Assembly (NCBI GenBank): GCA_042091035.1
Contig: JBELIG010000002.1
Location: 9,245 to 73,244, forward strand
Length of the DNA: 64,000 nucleotides
Direction of reading: 5' to 3'
DNA from: AM-2324 sp042091035
GTDB lineage: Bacteria; Bacteroidota; Bacteroidia; Chitinophagales; Saprospiraceae
The position numbers and the translations under genes are program-made. This document shows, piece by piece, positions 1 to 8,053 of the stretch; position 1 is the first letter of the stretch; every line of letters begins with the position of its first letter. A model generated the notes under the pieces. The model was given only the letters and a program-made list of their open reading frames with translations, had not been told where the DNA came from and searched no databases.

Positions 1-12
1 TGTCGATATAAG

Positions 13-44
13 TTGTTTACTTATTAACTGAATATGATAAACAA
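13..44. promoter_or_regulatory. Candidate operator of the MerR regulator, site 1 (over its own start codon)
   Basis: Inverted repeat TTGTTTA (13-19) and TAAACAA (38-44) separated by exactly 18 bases. The regulator's ATG (34-36) lies inside the spacer. The same half-sites with the same 18-base spacing occur at 1074-1105 before crtI. This suggests autoregulation; binding is an inference. Confidence 0.6.
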
Positions 45-963
45 TATAAAATTTAATTTCACGATTGCCGACCTAGAGAATTTATCTGGGGTCAAGATTC
101 CTACAATTCGTATGTGGGAAAAGAGGTATACTTTGCTTTCTCCAAAGCGAACGGAAACTAATATCAGACTCTATGATATTAATGATCTGCGAAAGCTGTT
201 AAATATTGTTTATTTAACTAATTCTGGATACAAAATATCAAAGGTATCTGGTTTATCAGCCAGTGAATTAAATAACAAAGTTAAGGACTCCTACCAGAAG
301 AAAAATTCTGAAGCTTTATTAGTTAATGACTTCATTATTTCGTCTTTGACTTTTGACAATGAACTCTTCCACAAAACATATAATACACTAATTGAAAAGT
401 ATTCATTCAGTGAATTGTTTGTGAAAGCATTCATTCCTTTATTGGAGAGAATAGGTATTCTTTGGCAGACTTCTACATTGACTCCTGCAAATGAGCACTT
501 TATATCCTACCACATCCTAAGGAAACTATACTCAAATATTGATGTAGCTGAGAAACTAACTCGGAAAACAAAGAAAGATCGTTTATACGTTTTGTTCTTA
601 CCGCACAATGAAATTCACGAATTAGGACTCTTATATACATATTATGAGTTGTTACTTCGCGAGATGAATGTAGTTTATTTAGGCCAATCTGTAGAGATAA
701 ACGAAATGAAGTGTTTCGCTAATCCAGACAGTCGTAATGTCTTTATTAGTAACTTCACTGTCGCTCCAGCAAACAGGAAGACAGAAGAATACATTGAAAG
801 CCTGCACGAAAGTTTACTAAAAAACACAAACAATCAATTCTTACTATCCTGTAACAAGGTCCAGCCAAGCAAAGAATATGATGAAAGAGCTATACACTTG
901 TTTAGCCGCATACCTGATCTAATCGAGAATGTAGATTCCACCCTTATAGAGGAGAATTTATAA
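34..963 (+). CDS. MerR-family regulator with B12-binding domain (CarH/LitR-like photoreceptor)
   Basis: A 309-residue regulator. Residues about 8-75 form a MerR winged-helix domain (the stretch around IPTIRMWEKRY is the recognition part). Residues about 95-300 resemble a cobalamin-binding module. Two hallmarks of the light-sensing CarH group are visible: W144, then nine residues, then E154-H155 (W-x9-EH, which caps the adenosyl side of B12), and E193-x-H195-x-x-G198 (ExHxxG, the lower-face cobalt ligand). In characterised CarH proteins, adenosyl-B12-bound tetramers repress carotenoid genes in the dark and light breaks the complex. The gene lies directly upstream of crtI on the same strand, which fits that role. 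Its start codon sits inside an inverted repeat that is repeated before crtI. Light sensing is inferred from motifs, not shown. Confidence 0.9.
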   Translation: MINNIKFNFTIADLENLSGVKIPTIRMWEKRYTLLSPKRTETNIRLYDINDLRKLLNIVYLTNSGYKISKVSGLSASELNNKVKDSYQKKNSEALLVNDFIISSLTFDNELFHKTYNTLIEKYSFSELFVKAFIPLLERIGILWQTSTLTPANEHFISYHILRKLYSNIDVAEKLTRKTKKDRLYVLFLPHNEIHELGLLYTYYELLLREMNVVYLGQSVEINEMKCFANPDSRNVFISNFTVAPANRKTEEYIESLHESLLKNTNNQFLLSCNKVQPSKEYDERAIHLFSRIPDLIENVDSTLIEENL

Positions 964-1069
964 AAAACCTTAGCTCTGCCTTTGTCTATTTCCATTATCA
1001 CATTATTCGTAAATACAATTATTTCTGTTTTATGACTTAATTTGTTTGAGTAAAATGGGAAAACGCTTG

Positions 1070-1109
1070 TTTTTTGTTTAGCTTTAATTTAAATTAGCTA
1101 AACAAAAAA
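1070..1109. promoter_or_regulatory. Candidate operator of the MerR regulator, site 2 (crt operon control region)
   Basis: Perfect 14-base inverted repeat: arm 1070-1083 (TTTTTTGTTTAGCT) and arm 1096-1109, with a 12-base AT spacer. The core TTGTTTA-N18-TAAACAA (1074-1105) matches site 1 at 13-44. The left arm overlaps a weak Bacteroidota-type promoter (TTTG at 1045-1048, 20 bases, then TTTG at 1073-1076). A bound repressor would therefore cover the -7 region. The right arm ends 9 bases before the crtI ATG. The repeat could also form an mRNA hairpin. Confidence 0.65.
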
Positions 1110-1118
1110 TATAGATTG

Positions 1119-2579
1119 ATGAATGTACTTGTAATAGGCTCTGGTTTTTCTTCACTTGCATCAGCTTGTTATCTTGCTCAAAAAGGATACGATGTTACTA
1201 TCCTTGAAAAAAACAGCCAGGTAGGAGGAAGAGCGCGTCAGCTTAAAAGAGACGGATTCATTTTTGATATAGGTCCTACTTTCTATTGGATGCCAGATGT
1301 TTTTGACCGCTTCTTTAATGATTTTGGTAAAAAACCTGAAGATTACTATAGGCTTGAACAGCTTGATCCTGGTTATGAAGTGTTTTTTGGGGAAGATGAT
1401 TCTATAAAAGTATCATCTGACTTTAACAAAATCAAAAACACTTTTGAGAAAGAAGAGAAAGGAGCTTCAAATGCATTGCAGTCATTTATTGATCTTGCAG
1501 AGGACAATTATAATATAGCAATTAAGGATCTCGTATATAAACCAGGTGAAAGTCCACTTGAACTTATTACTCCTAAGACGATAACAAAGGTTGGACAATT
1601 TACTAGCACAATCAGAACTCAGGTTAAAAAGAAATTAACCTCTCCAAAACTTAAGAGTATCCTAGAATTCCCAGTGCTATTTTTAGGTGCAAAACCTTCA
1701 AATACTCCTGGATTCTACAATTTCATGAATTATGCAGATTTCAAGTTAGGTACTTGGCATCCACATGGTGGAATGTACATGGTGATCACAGCTATGGAGA
1801 ATTTGGCTTTGGAGCTTGGAGTTAAAATCGAAACGAATGCAAATGTGGAAGGCTTCGAATTTGAAGGAAGTACTATAAAGCGTGTAAAAACTAGCACAAA
1901 TTCATATCTTGCAGATATCGTAGTATCAGGTGCTGACTATCATCATACTGAATCTTTATTACCTCAACCATTTAGACAATACAAAGAATCTTACTGGGAT
2001 AAAAAAGTTTTTGCACCATCTGCTCTGCTTTTTTATGTAGGATTTGATTCTAAGTTAGATAATGTATCACACCACACTTTGTTTTTTGATACTCCATTTG
2101 ATGATCACGCGTACGAAATATATGACAAACCAGGCTGGCCTAAAAAGCCATTATTTTATGCGAGTTTTCCTAGCATAACAGATGGAACAGCTGCACCGGA
2201 AGGCAAAGAAGCAGGAATATTTCTTATTCCAATTGCTCCAGACCTAGAGGATACCCCAGAAGTTAGAGAAGAATATTACGAAAAGATTATGACAAGGTTC
2301 GAAACCTTGACAAATCAAAAAGTTAAAGATAAAGTGCTCTTCAAGGAATCATACTGTGTAAACGATTTCAAAGAAGACTACAATTCATACAAAGGAAATG
2401 CATACGGTTTAGCGAATATCTTGCTACAAACTGCATTTCTGAGACCTAAGTTAAAGAGTAAGAAAGTAAAAAACCTTTTCTTTACTGGTCAACTTACTGT
2501 ACCTGGACCTGGAGTCCCGCCATCATTGATTTCTGGAAAGATTATCAGTGAATTAGTTCACAAACACTTCAAAATTTGA
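1119..2579 (+). CDS. crtI: Phytoene desaturase CrtI
   Basis: FAD-dependent desaturase/isomerase converting phytoene towards lycopene in the membrane. The N-terminus has the dinucleotide-binding fold (VIGSGFSSLASACYLA, with acidic LEK and the GGRAR element after it). The C-terminus has the family signature around TGQLTVPGPGVPPSLISGK. Length of 486 residues is normal for the family. The ATG at 1119 is preferred over an in-frame TTG at 1116, because the protein then begins directly at the beta strand MNVLVIG. It is the first gene of crtI-crtB-unknown-crtZ, with crtB four bases downstream. The leader contains the inverted repeat shared with the upstream MerR gene. Confidence 0.96.
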   Translation: MNVLVIGSGFSSLASACYLAQKGYDVTILEKNSQVGGRARQLKRDGFIFDIGPTFYWMPDVFDRFFNDFGKKPEDYYRLEQLDPGYEVFFGEDDSIKVSSDFNKIKNTFEKEEKGASNALQSFIDLAEDNYNIAIKDLVYKPGESPLELITPKTITKVGQFTSTIRTQVKKKLTSPKLKSILEFPVLFLGAKPSNTPGFYNFMNYADFKLGTWHPHGGMYMVITAMENLALELGVKIETNANVEGFEFEGSTIKRVKTSTNSYLADIVVSGADYHHTESLLPQPFRQYKESYWDKKVFAPSALLFYVGFDSKLDNVSHHTLFFDTPFDDHAYEIYDKPGWPKKPLFYASFPSITDGTAAPEGKEAGIFLIPIAPDLEDTPEVREEYYEKIMTRFETLTNQKVKDKVLFKESYCVNDFKEDYNSYKGNAYGLANILLQTAFLRPKLKSKKVKNLFFTGQLTVPGPGVPPSLISGKIISELVHKHFKI

Positions 2580-2583
2580 GAAT

Positions 2584-3423
2584 ATGAAAAAGATATTTGA
2601 CGATTCAGCGATTGCATGTAGCAAATTAGTAACAAACAGCTACAGTACTTCTTTTTCACTAGCAGTGAAGATGTTGTATAAAAGCATACAGCCTGCGATA
2701 TATTCTATTTATGGTTTTGTGCGGTACGCAGATGAGGTAGTTGATACTTTCCATGACTATGATAAAGAGGTACTTCTTGAGGAATTTAAGAATGATTTCT
2801 ATAAGTCTTTGGAACGAGGAATTAGTTTAAACCCTATTTTGCATTCTTTCCAACAGGTCGTAATAGATTATAACATTGATCTTAATTTGATCCAAGCCTT
2901 CTTAAGGTCTATGAAAATGGATCTTACTAAGTCAAAATATTCAACATACGAAGAATATAAAGCATATATCTATGGCTCAGCTGACGTTGTTGGTCTTATG
3001 TGTTTGAAAGTTTTTGTGAATGGAGATCAAGAGAAGTACGAAGAGTTAAAAGAAAGTGCAATGGCGCTTGGTTCTGCGTTCCAAAAAGTAAATTTCTTAA
3101 GAGACATTAAGCAAGACTTCAATGATCTTGAACGCTCATATTTCCCAGGAGTTGATTTAATCAACCTAGATGAAAGATCAAAAGCAAGAATCATAGAGGA
3201 AATAGAAGATGACTTTGCTAAAGCTTACAAGGGAATTCTTAAGTTGCCTAATGAGGCGAAGTTTGGGGTATACACAGCATACATATATTACAAGAAGTTG
3301 CTTTCGAATTTGAAGAAAACAGAACCTGTGAAAATTGCCCAGACAAGAATAAGAGTTTCAAACCCAATCAAGATTCTTTTGTTAGGTAGATCTTACATTA
3401 CTTACAAGCTAAACTTACTTTAA
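2584..3423 (+). CDS. crtB: Phytoene synthase CrtB
   Basis: Condenses two geranylgeranyl diphosphates into phytoene, the first committed carotenoid step. The 279 residues carry both aspartate-rich motifs of the squalene/phytoene synthase family: D50-EVV-D54 and D174-IKQ-D178, the latter followed by the typical DLERSYFP. The gene starts four bases after crtI. Its TAA stop overlaps the ATG of the next gene by one base (TAATG at 3421-3425), which indicates translational coupling within one operon. Confidence 0.96.
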   Translation: MKKIFDDSAIACSKLVTNSYSTSFSLAVKMLYKSIQPAIYSIYGFVRYADEVVDTFHDYDKEVLLEEFKNDFYKSLERGISLNPILHSFQQVVIDYNIDLNLIQAFLRSMKMDLTKSKYSTYEEYKAYIYGSADVVGLMCLKVFVNGDQEKYEELKESAMALGSAFQKVNFLRDIKQDFNDLERSYFPGVDLINLDERSKARIIEEIEDDFAKAYKGILKLPNEAKFGVYTAYIYYKKLLSNLKKTEPVKIAQTRIRVSNPIKILLLGRSYITYKLNLL

Positions 3424-3878
3424 TGCAAGTTTTTTTACTCCTTCTCTTTAATACTTTTAATCTTTCTGGTTCATGTGAAATAGAACAAATCAGAAGTACA
3501 TTTTTTTCTATTGAAGGAGAGTCTCAAGTAGTTAATTATATTGAACTTTGCAACGAATCTGATTGCCAAGAATCACAATACTACAAAGCAGTTGCCATAA
3601 TGTGGAAAGCCTCCTTTACATATTGGCCGCATCAAAAATATGCCTACTTTACTGAAGGCAGAGATATGTTGGAGGAACTCATAAAAACATATCCAGATGA
3701 TACAGAATTAAGATTTCTGAGGTATATTGTCCAAGTAAATACACCACGGTTCTTAGGTTATTCTAATGATATAGAAAATGATTTGGTCTTCATTAATACT
3801 AACCTTAGTAAGGAAGACTATTCTGAAAGCCACAAAGAACTCATTCTAGAAACAATTGATTTTGTAAATAAAAAATAA
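3423..3878 (+). CDS. Unknown exported protein inside the carotenoid operon
   Basis: I do not recognise a named family. The 151-residue protein starts with a hydrophobic stretch (residues 1-16) like a signal peptide. The rest is mostly helical and polar, with aromatic-rich segments (KASFTYWPHQKYAYFTEGR) and a pattern resembling one or two TPR-like helical repeats. Mature-region cysteines occur at about residues 18, 43 and 48. The start codon overlaps the crtB stop (TAATG) and the stop lies nine bases before crtZ, so the protein is co-translated with the pigment enzymes. A role in carotenoid handling or membrane placement can be guessed only from context. Confidence 0.85.
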   Translation: MQVFLLLLFNTFNLSGSCEIEQIRSTFFSIEGESQVVNYIELCNESDCQESQYYKAVAIMWKASFTYWPHQKYAYFTEGRDMLEELIKTYPDDTELRFLRYIVQVNTPRFLGYSNDIENDLVFINTNLSKEDYSESHKELILETIDFVNKK

Positions 3879-3886
3879 TTCAAAGC

Positions 3887-4339
3887 ATGATTTACCTATT
3901 CTATGCAATGATCACCCTAGCGACCTTTGCAATTATGGAAGGTATTACATGGCTTACCCATAAGTATGTAATGCATGGTTTCTTGTGGTACCTTCACGAA
4001 GACCACCATCGACCTGGTTATGAAAACTTTTTTGAAAAAAATGATCTATTCTTTGTAATCTTCGCTGCTCCAAGTGCTTCACTCATGGTGTTTGGAATTA
4101 CAGAATTAGGACTGAACTTTAGATTTTTCATAGGTTTAGGAATTCTCTTTTACGGAATAGCCTACTTCCTTGTGCACGATGTATTGATTCATCAAAGGTT
4201 TAAGTGGTTCAAGCGCACTAAAAACAAATACTTAAAAGGATTAAGAAAGGCACACAAAGTTCATCATAAGAATATGGATAAAGAAGAAAGTAAGTGTTTC
4301 GGCATGTTATTAGTACCAAAAAAATTCTTTACGATGTAA
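3887..4339 (+). CDS. crtZ: Beta-carotene 3-hydroxylase CrtZ
   Basis: Membrane di-iron hydroxylase of the fatty-acid-hydroxylase superfamily, adding 3-hydroxyls to beta-ionone rings to make zeaxanthin-type xanthophylls. The 150 residues show the expected histidine clusters: H25/H30 (HKYVMH), H37/H40/H41 (HEDHH), H97/H102 (HDVLIH) and H123/H126/H127 (HKVHH), between hydrophobic segments at about 3-20, 55-70 and 78-98. It is the last gene of the crt operon, followed at once by a terminator. The substrate needs a lycopene cyclase, and no cyclase gene is in this window. Confidence 0.95.
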   Translation: MIYLFYAMITLATFAIMEGITWLTHKYVMHGFLWYLHEDHHRPGYENFFEKNDLFFVIFAAPSASLMVFGITELGLNFRFFIGLGILFYGIAYFLVHDVLIHQRFKWFKRTKNKYLKGLRKAHKVHHKNMDKEESKCFGMLLVPKKFFTM

Positions 4340-4373
4340 AAAAAGCGAATTGGAAAATCCAATTCGCTTTTTT
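4339..4373. terminator. Bidirectional terminator between crtZ and the pyrophosphatase gene
   Basis: Ten-base perfect stem GCGAATTGGA (4345-4354) / TCCAATTCGC (4358-4367) with a three-base loop, flanked by an A-run before and a T-run after. It can stop transcription from both converging genes. Confidence 0.92.
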
Positions 4374-4397
4374 ATTGCATAGCTTATTTGCTACATC

Positions 4398-6557
4398 TTA
4401 TGCTACAAGTAATGGAGCGATAACTAATGATACAACTGCCATAAGCTTCAGCAAGATATTCAGTGAAGGACCTGATGTATCCTTAAATGGATCACCAACC
4501 GTGTCACCAACAACTGCCGCTTTATGTGCATCTGAGCCCTTGTAAAGGACCTGATCACCAATATCAACACCTTCCTCAAACATTTTCTTAGCATTATCCC
4601 ATGCTCCACCAGCGTTTGACTGGAATATAGCCATAAGTACCCCACAAACAGTTACTCCCGCTAATAGACCTCCTAGCATCTCAGCGCCACCTGCAAATCC
4701 GATTGCTACCGGAGAAACAACTGCGATAATACCTGGAAGAATCATTTCACGAATTGAAGCTTTTGTTGAAATTTCAACACACTTGGAATATTCAGCTTTC
4801 CCATCTGCCGCGTCAAAAATTGCTTTATCCGCTTCAGACCACTCATCCTGTTCTTTTCCATCGTACTTACGCATTACCTCAAGAGCTGCTTTCAACTCAG
4901 GTATATTCTTGAACTGACGACGTACTTCCTGAATCATATCCATAGCGGCACGACCAACTGCGTTCATACTCAAAGCAGAGAATAAAAATGGAAGCATACC
5001 CCCTAGTAATAGACCTGCCATAACGACTGGCTTCGAAATATCAATTGCCTGTATTTGAGCAGTAGTCATAAAGGCAGCAAATAAAGCCAGTGCAGTCAAA
5101 GCAGCTGAACCAATCGCAAATCCTTTACCAATTGCCGCTGTTGTATTACCTACTGCATCCAACTTATCTGTACGCTGACGAACTTCTTTTGGAAGATCTG
5201 CCATTTCTGCAATACCACCAGCGTTATCAGATATAGGACCATAAGCATCTACTGCTAATTGGATACCTGTATTTGAAAGCATACCTACCGCTGCAATTGC
5301 AATACCATAAAGACCTGCAAAATGATGTGCAACAATAATTGCAATAGCAAGTATTACAATTGGAATCGCTGTGGACATCATACCCACACCAAGACCTGCA
5401 ATAATATTTGTAGCAGCTCCAGTAACAGATTGTTTTACAATACTCATAACTGGCTTGGTACCTGTACCTGTATAGTATTCCGTAACCATACCAATCAACA
5501 ATCCTGCTGCAAGACCAGCAATAACCGCGAAGATCACACCTGAAGATTCATAAGTCCCTTCTCCAAAGGTCCAAGACTCTGGCAAGAAGTAATTAACTGC
5601 GAATATGGTAAAAGCAATCATAAGACCTGCAGAGATAAATTCACCTCTATTCAATGCCTTTTGTGGATCACCACCTTCCTTTACTTTGACAAGGAATGTA
5701 CCTATAATTGAAGTTACAATACCCGCTCCAGCAAGTATTAATGGCAGTATTACAGGATTGATCGAATTATCCATTGAACCCATCAAAGCAGCACCAAGTA
5801 CCATTGTACCTATAATAGATCCTACATAAGATTCAAAAAGATCTGCTCCCATACCAGCAACATCTCCAACATTATCCCCAACATTATCTGCAATAGTAGC
5901 AGGGTTAAGTGGGTGATCCTCTGGGATACCAGCCTCAACTTTACCAACAAGATCAGCTCCTACATCAGCCGCTTTGGTGTAAATACCTCCTCCAACTCTT
6001 GCAAATAATGCAATAGAAGAAGCTCCAAATGAGAAACCAGTCAGAACTGTTATCACTTTATTCACAGCGTCAACAGATTCAAAGCCCCACATTCGACTAT
6101 AAACCACTAATAGCGTACCTAGGCCCAAAAGACCTAAACCAACAACACCAAGGCCCATAACAGCTCCACCTGCAAAAGCAACCTCAAGCGCTTTAGACAA
6201 ACTCACTCGAGCAGCATTCGTTGTTCTTACATTCGCTTTAGTAGCAACACGCATGCCAATGAAACCTGCTAAAGCAGAACAAATAGCACCAAGGATAAAG
6301 GAAACAGCCACTAAAGGAGAAGAATTCTCAGCATCAGCACTTAAGCCCAAAAGGATTGCAACACAAATAACAAATATGCTGAGTACCTTATACTCAGCTT
6401 TCAAAAATGACATAGCTCCATCAGCAATGTTGGCGGCAATTCTGCCCATACGTTCTGTACCAACTTCTTGCTTTGAAACCCATGAAGACTTCCAGAAGGT
6501 ATATAATAGACCGACTATACCTAATACCGGAATTAAGTAGATTAAAGTATCACCCAT
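4398..6557 (-). CDS. hppA: Membrane-bound K+-dependent ion-pumping pyrophosphatase
   Basis: Couples hydrolysis of pyrophosphate to Na+ and/or H+ transport across the inner membrane. The 719 residues form about 16 hydrophobic helices. The pyrophosphate site DNVGDNVGDVAGMGADLFE is at about 224-242. GNTTAAIGKG (470-479) has Ala474 and Gly477, the residues typical of the K+-dependent subfamily. In transmembrane helix 6 the gating glutamate is E242 (DLFESYVG), one helix turn earlier than in plant H+-pumps (DLFGSYAE). That placement is typical of Na+-transporting members and of some related H+ pumps, so the ion is not settled. The gene is monocistronic, convergent with crtZ. Confidence 0.96.
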   Translation of the reverse strand: MGDTLIYLIPVLGIVGLLYTFWKSSWVSKQEVGTERMGRIAANIADGAMSFLKAEYKVLSIFVICVAILLGLSADAENSSPLVAVSFILGAICSALAGFIGMRVATKANVRTTNAARVSLSKALEVAFAGGAVMGLGVVGLGLLGLGTLLVVYSRMWGFESVDAVNKVITVLTGFSFGASSIALFARVGGGIYTKAADVGADLVGKVEAGIPEDHPLNPATIADNVGDNVGDVAGMGADLFESYVGSIIGTMVLGAALMGSMDNSINPVILPLILAGAGIVTSIIGTFLVKVKEGGDPQKALNRGEFISAGLMIAFTIFAVNYFLPESWTFGEGTYESSGVIFAVIAGLAAGLLIGMVTEYYTGTGTKPVMSIVKQSVTGAATNIIAGLGVGMMSTAIPIVILAIAIIVAHHFAGLYGIAIAAVGMLSNTGIQLAVDAYGPISDNAGGIAEMADLPKEVRQRTDKLDAVGNTTAAIGKGFAIGSAALTALALFAAFMTTAQIQAIDISKPVVMAGLLLGGMLPFLFSALSMNAVGRAAMDMIQEVRRQFKNIPELKAALEVMRKYDGKEQDEWSEADKAIFDAADGKAEYSKCVEISTKASIREMILPGIIAVVSPVAIGFAGGAEMLGGLLAGVTVCGVLMAIFQSNAGGAWDNAKKMFEEGVDIGDQVLYKGSDAHKAAVVGDTVGDPFKDTSGPSLNILLKLMAVVSLVIAPLLVA

Positions 6558-6713
6558 AATTAAAGATGTTTAGGTTCTTATTTTAGTTATAAAATAGATA
6601 GACTTGATTTCAAGCGACGTACAAGTTAATTAAAATTAATATTAAATTTATTTTCAACCATAATTAATTTTGAACCTATATAAATACACACATTTTAATC
6701 ACAGCATAATGAT

Positions 6714-7280
6714 TTACATCCAATATAATTTTTCTTCAATCGAACCAATCTCCCTATCTTTATCAATCAACGCATCAACTTTACCCATATATATCAATCC
6801 AAGGCATCTTTCGCCAGGCTTTAAGCCCAAAAACGAAACAGCTCGCTGAGTCATTGCAGATGGACTGCTCCAATAACATCCGATTTTTTTACCCGTACAA
6901 GCAAGCCAGATATTCTGAACAGCCATCGCTACTGCTGCTATTTCCTCCCACTCAGGTACGCGCTCTTCAGGATCTCTCTGCATGATTACTGATAATACCA
7001 CACCACTCTGCATAGGCTTCTTCAAGATCTTGTTGTACTTGAATTCAGAAAACCCTCCCTGTGCATTTTGCATCTTGTAGTCGTTTGCCAAAAATTCAGC
7101 TAATCGACTCCTAGATTCTTCAGAATGAAAAACACCAAACCTCCAAGGTTCTGTCTTCCTATGACTGGGTGCCCTATTTGCCAAATCAAGTAATTCTAGC
7201 AAGATTTCCTTACTTATTGTCTCTCCATTATAGGATTTAGGATATACTGCCGATCGCTTTTTTATTATCTCTTCAATCAT
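6714..7280 (-). CDS. Nitroreductase-family flavoprotein (YdjA-like)
   Basis: A 188-residue FMN-dependent oxidoreductase of the nitroreductase fold. Family features are the N-terminal RSAVYPKSY segment, the FMN-phosphate region RAPSHRKTEPWRF (about 36-48), and the late GLKPGERCLGLIYMG motif. Length is typical of the compact YdjA-type enzymes, which act as dimers on nitro or quinone substrates with NAD(P)H. The physiological substrate cannot be read from sequence. It is a single gene, divergent from the MntR-like regulator. Confidence 0.9.
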   Translation of the reverse strand: MIEEIIKKRSAVYPKSYNGETISKEILLELLDLANRAPSHRKTEPWRFGVFHSEESRSRLAEFLANDYKMQNAQGGFSEFKYNKILKKPMQSGVVLSVIMQRDPEERVPEWEEIAAVAMAVQNIWLACTGKKIGCYWSSPSAMTQRAVSFLGLKPGERCLGLIYMGKVDALIDKDREIGSIEEKLYWM

Positions 7281-7324
7281 AATTTAATAGGCTTTAAATA
7301 ATTTTACCTGCTAGCGCATAAAAC

Positions 7325-7343
7325 ATTTTTTAGACTAACCTAA
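7325..7343. promoter_or_regulatory. Candidate DtxR/MntR-family operator
   Basis: The right half, CTAACCTAA (7335-7343), matches half of the classic DtxR/IdeR consensus exactly; the left half matches at about 5 of 10 positions. It lies 34 bases before the start of a DtxR-family regulator, next to a weak -7 sequence (TATCTTTA). This suggests metal-dependent autoregulation of the regulator and the transport genes behind it. Confidence 0.5.
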
Positions 7344-7377
7344 AAATGGTTATCTTTACCTTATAAATTTAAGAATA

Positions 7378-8046
7378 ATGAAACAACCTTTGTCCAGTAC
7401 TGAGGAAAATTATTTAAAAGCTATTTTTAAGATTTGTGAACGATCTGATAAGCCAGCTAGCACAAACGATGTTGCTATTCTATTGAATACCAAAGCAGCC
7501 TCTGTCACGGACATGCTCAAGCGCTTATCTGAAAAATCGCTTATTAATTACATCAAATACAAAGGTGTTACCTTAACTGAATCTGGAGAGTCTATAGCAA
7601 CATCCTTAATAAGGAAGCACAGACTTTGGGAAGTTTTCCTAACTGATAAACTAAATTTTGGCTGGGAAGAAGTCCATGAGATCGCAGAACAGCTTGAACA
7701 TATAAAATCTGAAGAGCTTACGATTAGGTTGGAAGAATTTTTGGATCATCCAAAATTCGACCCACATGGTGACCCTATACCTGATCGCGAAGGAAAATTT
7801 CAGTATCGTCAACAAATCTTATTAGCAGATGTTGAGAAAAATATTCCTTTAGTAATTGTTGGAGTAAATGAACATGGAACTGAATTCCTCCAATACCTGG
7901 AAAAACTCAATCTCATTCTAGGCTCGAAACTGACAGTAATGGATACTTTCACTTACGACAATAGTCTATTGGTTCAAGTAAACAACAGTGTAAAGCAAAC
8001 GATTAGCGCAAAAGTTGCCAAAAATATATTTGTGCAAAAAACTTAA
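7378..8046 (+). CDS. mntR: DtxR/MntR-family metal-dependent repressor
   Basis: A 222-residue regulator with a winged helix (about 5-65), a dimerisation and metal-binding domain (about 70-140), and a C-terminal SH3/FeoA-like domain (about 145-222). Metal ligands expected in this family are visible: H81, and E104-x-x-E107-H108. A glutamate rather than cysteine at the first position of that ExxEH motif resembles MntR more than iron-sensing DtxR. The N-terminal ligand positions are changed (N11, K14). The gene precedes a manganese-type binding protein, supporting control of Mn uptake. A DtxR-like operator lies in its promoter. Confidence 0.88.
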   Translation: MKQPLSSTEENYLKAIFKICERSDKPASTNDVAILLNTKAASVTDMLKRLSEKSLINYIKYKGVTLTESGESIATSLIRKHRLWEVFLTDKLNFGWEEVHEIAEQLEHIKSEELTIRLEEFLDHPKFDPHGDPIPDREGKFQYRQQILLADVEKNIPLVIVGVNEHGTEFLQYLEKLNLILGSKLTVMDTFTYDNSLLVQVNNSVKQTISAKVAKNIFVQKT

Positions 8047-8053
8047 TACTTCA

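Noticed and set aside
1116..1118. TTG start for crtI one codon before the ATG
   Set aside because: The ATG at 1119 starts exactly at the expected FAD-binding strand, so the TTG is unnecessary.
5322..6540. Several plus-strand open frames inside the pyrophosphatase gene
   Set aside because: They are antisense shadows of a strongly conserved gene, with unnatural Asn/Cys/Thr-rich compositions.
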